DNA of 6,233 bases, from positions 1 through 6,233 of the forward strand of contig JAKBCQ010000182.1 in the NCBI GenBank assembly GCA_021807585.1, given 5' to 3'. Source of the stretch: Planctomycetota bacterium. GTDB lineage: Bacteria > Planctomycetota > Planctomycetia > Isosphaerales > Isosphaeraceae. The notes below the pieces were generated by a model that saw nothing but the letters and a program-made list of their open reading frames with translations, ran no database searches and had not been told where the DNA came from. The position numbers and the translations under genes were made by a program. Of this stretch, positions 5,921-6,233 are shown piece after piece (position 1 is the stretch's first letter; the number at the start of each line of letters is the position of its first letter).

Positions 5921-5950
5921 GTTATCGCAAAACGCGGTCAAGCCGTTCAA
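5921..5950 (-). promoter_or_regulatory. Candidate promoter of the PfkB-family kinase, near-leaderless
   Basis: On the minus strand TTGAAC (5950-5945) and GATAAC (5926-5921) stand 18 bases apart, each matching four of six consensus bases. Transcription would start about 5914, only two or three bases before ATG 5911. That would agree with the absence of a Shine-Dalgarno, but the match is weak. Confidence 0.25.
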
Positions 5951-6103
5951 CCCTGGCGCCGCGCCGAGCGATCGGCGCGTCATGCCCCAGGTTCGGCGAA
6001 CCGCCGATTGTTCCGGTCGTTTCCGCCGCATATTTTCCAAATCGACCCGACGAAAGCAACCGATCTCTCACCAAAAACGACGAGAATGCGTCGGTTTCAG
6101 CTC

Positions 6104-6209
6104 AACCCCCCTCGATCCCCCCGCAAGCGGGGGGAAGGATTAAGATTAAAATATGTGTATGCTTGTGTATTCCTCCCTCTCCGCTTGCGGGGAGGGCCGG
6201 GGAGGGGTT
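6104..6209. repeat. Pair of inverted GC-rich palindromes (dispersed intergenic repeat type)
   Basis: Two hairpins face each other. The first (6117-6134) has six C and a G pairing with C and six G around a CAAG loop. The second (6175-6196) is a nine-base-pair stem around CTTG with one G-U pair, followed by GGCCGGGGAGGGG. The second is an imperfect reverse complement of the first: both share the core CCCCGCAAGCGG and an AACCCC outer edge. About 36 AT-rich bases separate them. No T-run follows either one, so they are more like mobile or scattered palindromic repeats than terminators. Similar CCCTCCCCGC/GCGGGGAGGG units recur in many bacterial genomes, to my recollection. Confidence 0.7.
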
Positions 6210-6233
6210 CTTCTCGACGTCATGAATTCGACC

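Larger units (their letters stand above)
5912..6233. other. Gene-free right end of the window
   Basis: The first 190 bases presumably hold the upstream control region of the kinase gene. The open frames that cross it are low-quality, arginine/serine-rich and overlap the kinase gene in antisense. From about 6104 to 6209 it consists of paired GC-rich palindromes described separately. I see no gene beginning before the right edge. Confidence 0.6.

Noticed and set aside
5502..6143. 213-codon plus-strand open frame across the kinase gene and its upstream region
   Set aside because: It is antisense to a clear PfkB-family gene, is low-complexity in serine/arginine/proline, and has no support as a protein.

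Overview
The window looks like chromosomal DNA from a planctomycete or a close relative. This is an inference from three things: a protein-arginine-kinase operon with two McsA-like UVR proteins ahead of mcsB, a stand-alone trpE, and gene-poor spacers holding palindromic GC-rich repeats. No rRNA or other phylogenetic marker is present, so the assignment is provisional. I see no phage, transposase, CRISPR array or tRNA.

Left arm (1-1646, minus strand): a compact three-gene operon reads leftward. Two McsA-like zinc-finger/UVR proteins (1497-961 and 964-470) are followed by the N-terminal third to half of McsB, the protein arginine kinase, which runs off the left edge. Both junctions are 4-base ATGA stop/start overlaps, so translation is probably coupled. 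A near-consensus sigma-70 promoter (TTGACA, 16 nt, TACAAT) lies upstream at 1646-1619. In Bacillus, McsA activates McsB, which marks proteins with phospho-arginine for ClpCP degradation. Here both McsA copies have Asp at the fourth ligand position of the second zinc finger.

Centre (1843-4888, plus strand): trpE, anthranilate synthase component I, is complete. Nineteen bases after it, with a good Shine-Dalgarno sequence, comes the first of two related proteins of unknown function (202 and 198 aa). The second copy lies 288 bases further on. The spacer between them holds a small GC hairpin and a 21-bp inverted repeat. The two proteins share several strongly conserved blocks. One 71-nt stretch is identical at 69 positions, silent sites included, while the rest has diverged.

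Right arm (4979-5911, minus strand): a complete PfkB-family sugar-phosphate kinase of the 1-phosphofructokinase/tagatose-6-phosphate kinase type, convergent with the second unknown gene. It has no visible Shine-Dalgarno and may be translated from a near-leaderless mRNA. The last 320 bases are non-coding and end in a pair of inverted GC-rich hairpins that resemble a dispersed intergenic repeat.

The three functional modules (protein quality control, tryptophan synthesis, sugar-phosphate phosphorylation) have no evident link beyond adjacency. The least explained content is the tandem pair of unknown proteins.
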